A DNA stretch of 48,844 nt, taken from assembly GCA_031177685.1 (NCBI GenBank), contig JAPSGI010000020.1:1-48844 (forward strand). Reading direction: 5' to 3'. Under the pieces are notes generated by a model, which saw only the letters and a list, made by a program, of their open reading frames with translations, was not told where the DNA came from and searched no databases. Numbering within the stretch: position 1 is the stretch's first letter; each line of letters starts with the position of its first letter. This DNA is from Solirubrobacteraceae bacterium. Its GTDB lineage: Bacteria > Actinomycetota > Thermoleophilia > Solirubrobacterales > Solirubrobacteraceae. Shown one piece after another: positions 47,509-48,844 of this stretch. A program made the position numbers and the translations under genes.

Positions 47509-48842
47509 GACGCCTGGGCGCGCTCGCCGCCGCGCTGGCGGGCCTCGCGGTCGCGCTGGTCGGCGCCGGCGCGGGCGGCGAGGACGGCGGCGCCTACCGC
47601 GTCGACGCCATCTTCGACAACGCCGCGAACCTGATCCCCGGGCAGGACGTGAAGGTGGCGGGCGCGCGCGTGGGCAAGGTCGTGAACGTACGGGTGACGC
47701 CCAACCGCAAGGCGCGCGTGCAGATGGAGGTCGACGAAGGGTTTGCGCCCTTCCGCTCGGACGCCGACTGCACGATCCAGCCGCAGTCGCTGATCGGCGA
47801 GAAGTTCGTCCAGTGCGACCCCGGCACGCCGCGAGGCCGCGAGCTGCAGGGCCGCGATGGCCACGCGCCCACCGTGCCGCTGGCGCGCACGCACTCGCCG
47901 GTGGACCTGGACCTCGTGTTCGGGACGCTGCGCCTGCCGGTGCGCCAGCGCCTCGCGCTGGTGCTCAACGAGCTGGGCACCGGCGTGGCCGGGCGCTCCG
48001 ACGATCTCAACGAGGCGATTCGCCGCGCCAACCCGGCGCTGCAGGAGGCCAACCGCGTGCTGGCCATCCTGGACCGCGACCGCGCGCGGCTGGGACAGCT
48101 CGTCGAGGACTCCGACACGGTGATCGCGCAGCTCGCCGCGCGGCGCGACCGCGTGCCCGAGTTCCTGCGCCGCGCCGCCGCCGTGACCTCCGAGACGGCC
48201 GCGCGGCGCGCGCGCCTGGCCGAGACGGTGCGCCGGCTCCCGCTCGCGCTGGCCGAGTCGCGGCCGTCCCTGCGGCGCCTGCGCGAGCTGGCCGACGCGG
48301 GCACCCCGGTGGCGGCCGACTTGGAGCGCGCCGCGCCGCACGTCGACCGCCTGGTGCGCGACTTCGCGCCGCTGGCGCAGGCCGCCCGTCCCGCGCTCGA
48401 TCGCCTCGGGGAGGCGGCCCGAACGGGGACGCGCGCGGTGCGCGCCGGCCGGCCGGTCGCCGCTCGCCTGCGCGAGTTCGCGCGGGCCGCCCGCCCCACG
48501 GGCGCGCTGGTCGCCCAGCTGTTCGGCTCGCTGCGCGAGCGTGGCGTGGTGGAGGGCCTGCAGACCTTCACCTACTACGCCACGGCCGCCACGTCGCGCT
48601 TCGATGAGGTCTCCCACCTGCTCCCCGCGCACGTCCTCAGCACGGAGTGCCAGGAGCACACGCCGACGCCGCACGCGATCTGCAGCGCGCGCTTCACCGA
48701 CCAGCCGCCGGCGCCCGCGCGCTCCCGGCGGACCGGCAAGCCGCGCGCCCGCGCGCCCGCGCGGGTCCCGCGTGCGCGCACCCCGCGCGCGCCGTCCGGC
48801 GCCCCGGCGCCCGCGGGAGCTGCTGCCTCGGCGATCTCGTAG
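47505..48842 (+). CDS. Second MCE/MlaD-family lipid-transport protein
   Basis: A 445-aa protein with the same plan: anchor or signal segment (RRLGALAAALAGLAVALVGA), an MlaD domain (YRVDAIFDNAANLIPGQDVK, GARVGKVVNVRVTPNRKARV, PQSLIGEKFVQCDPG) and a helical stalk, then a Pro/Ala/Arg-rich C-terminal tail. GTG at 47505 overlaps the upstream stop (GTGA); an in-frame ATG at 47484 would add seven residues. The stop TAG is at 48840-48842, two bases before the window end, so the operon may go on. Confidence 0.92.
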   Translation: MRRLGALAAALAGLAVALVGAGAGGEDGGAYRVDAIFDNAANLIPGQDVKVAGARVGKVVNVRVTPNRKARVQMEVDEGFAPFRSDADCTIQPQSLIGEKFVQCDPGTPRGRELQGRDGHAPTVPLARTHSPVDLDLVFGTLRLPVRQRLALVLNELGTGVAGRSDDLNEAIRRANPALQEANRVLAILDRDRARLGQLVEDSDTVIAQLAARRDRVPEFLRRAAAVTSETAARRARLAETVRRLPLALAESRPSLRRLRELADAGTPVAADLERAAPHVDRLVRDFAPLAQAARPALDRLGEAARTGTRAVRAGRPVAARLREFARAARPTGALVAQLFGSLRERGVVEGLQTFTYYATAATSRFDEVSHLLPAHVLSTECQEHTPTPHAICSARFTDQPPAPARSRRTGKPRARAPARVPRARTPRAPSGAPAPAGAAASAIS

Positions 48843-48844
48843 CG

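Overview
The window looks like a chromosomal segment of a very GC-rich actinobacterium, probably class Thermoleophilia (Solirubrobacterales-like). The reasons are the GC content, the zinc-type S14, MlaD/MCE and MpaB-type proteins, heavy use of GTG starts, ATGA/GTGA/TGATG gene junctions, and many genes whose start codon lies 6-10 nt behind a TANNNT -10 box. The lineage is inference from gene content, not a database result.

Positions 1-15000 (plus strand) are the end of the S10 operon, the spc operon and the alpha operon: rpsC(end)-rplP-rpmC-rpsQ-rplN-rplX-rplE-rpsN-rpsH-rplF-rplR-rpsE-rpmD-rplO-secY-adk-map, then a promoter and a structured leader, rpmJ-rpsM-rpsK-rpsD-rpoA-rplQ-truA, followed by surE and ligA. 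infA, which often sits between map and rpmJ, is absent. Three ribosomal proteins carry unusual tails: an Arg-Gly tail on S3, a 120-residue charged N-terminal extension on S17 and an acidic C-terminal extension on L5.

Positions 15000-28800 hold a penicillin-binding-protein-4-like carboxypeptidase, a patatin lipase, a minus-strand lipid/amino-acid cluster (small HTH protein, acyl-CoA synthetase, membrane protein, aminotransferase), a NIF3 protein, an SDR-like protein, tRNA-Pro(CGG), a secreted sugar dehydrogenase and a metallo-hydrolase. It also holds two separate genes (22063-23508 and 27269-28717) that each encode an ECF sigma factor fused to a zinc-finger anti-sigma module, a transmembrane helix and a low-complexity outer tail. 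They look like membrane-tethered sigma factors carrying their own inhibitor.

Positions 28800-46060 are mixed metabolism: GH15 glucanase, beta-propeller protein, coiled-coil protein, hexapeptide acyltransferase, epimerase, PNPOx-like protein, NUDIX hydrolase, rubredoxin, bioA, spermidine-synthase fusion, GNAT, citrate synthase, and a dCTP deaminase gene interrupted by an intein. The intein has the residues of the rare class 3 type (Ala1, Trp/Cys/Thr triad, Ser+1), carries a LAGLIDADG endonuclease, and sits exactly before the catalytic serine of the deaminase. The window ends with two MCE/MlaD substrate-binding proteins of a lipid importer. No CRISPR array, insertion sequence or prophage was seen, and no gap without a gene exceeds 300 bases.
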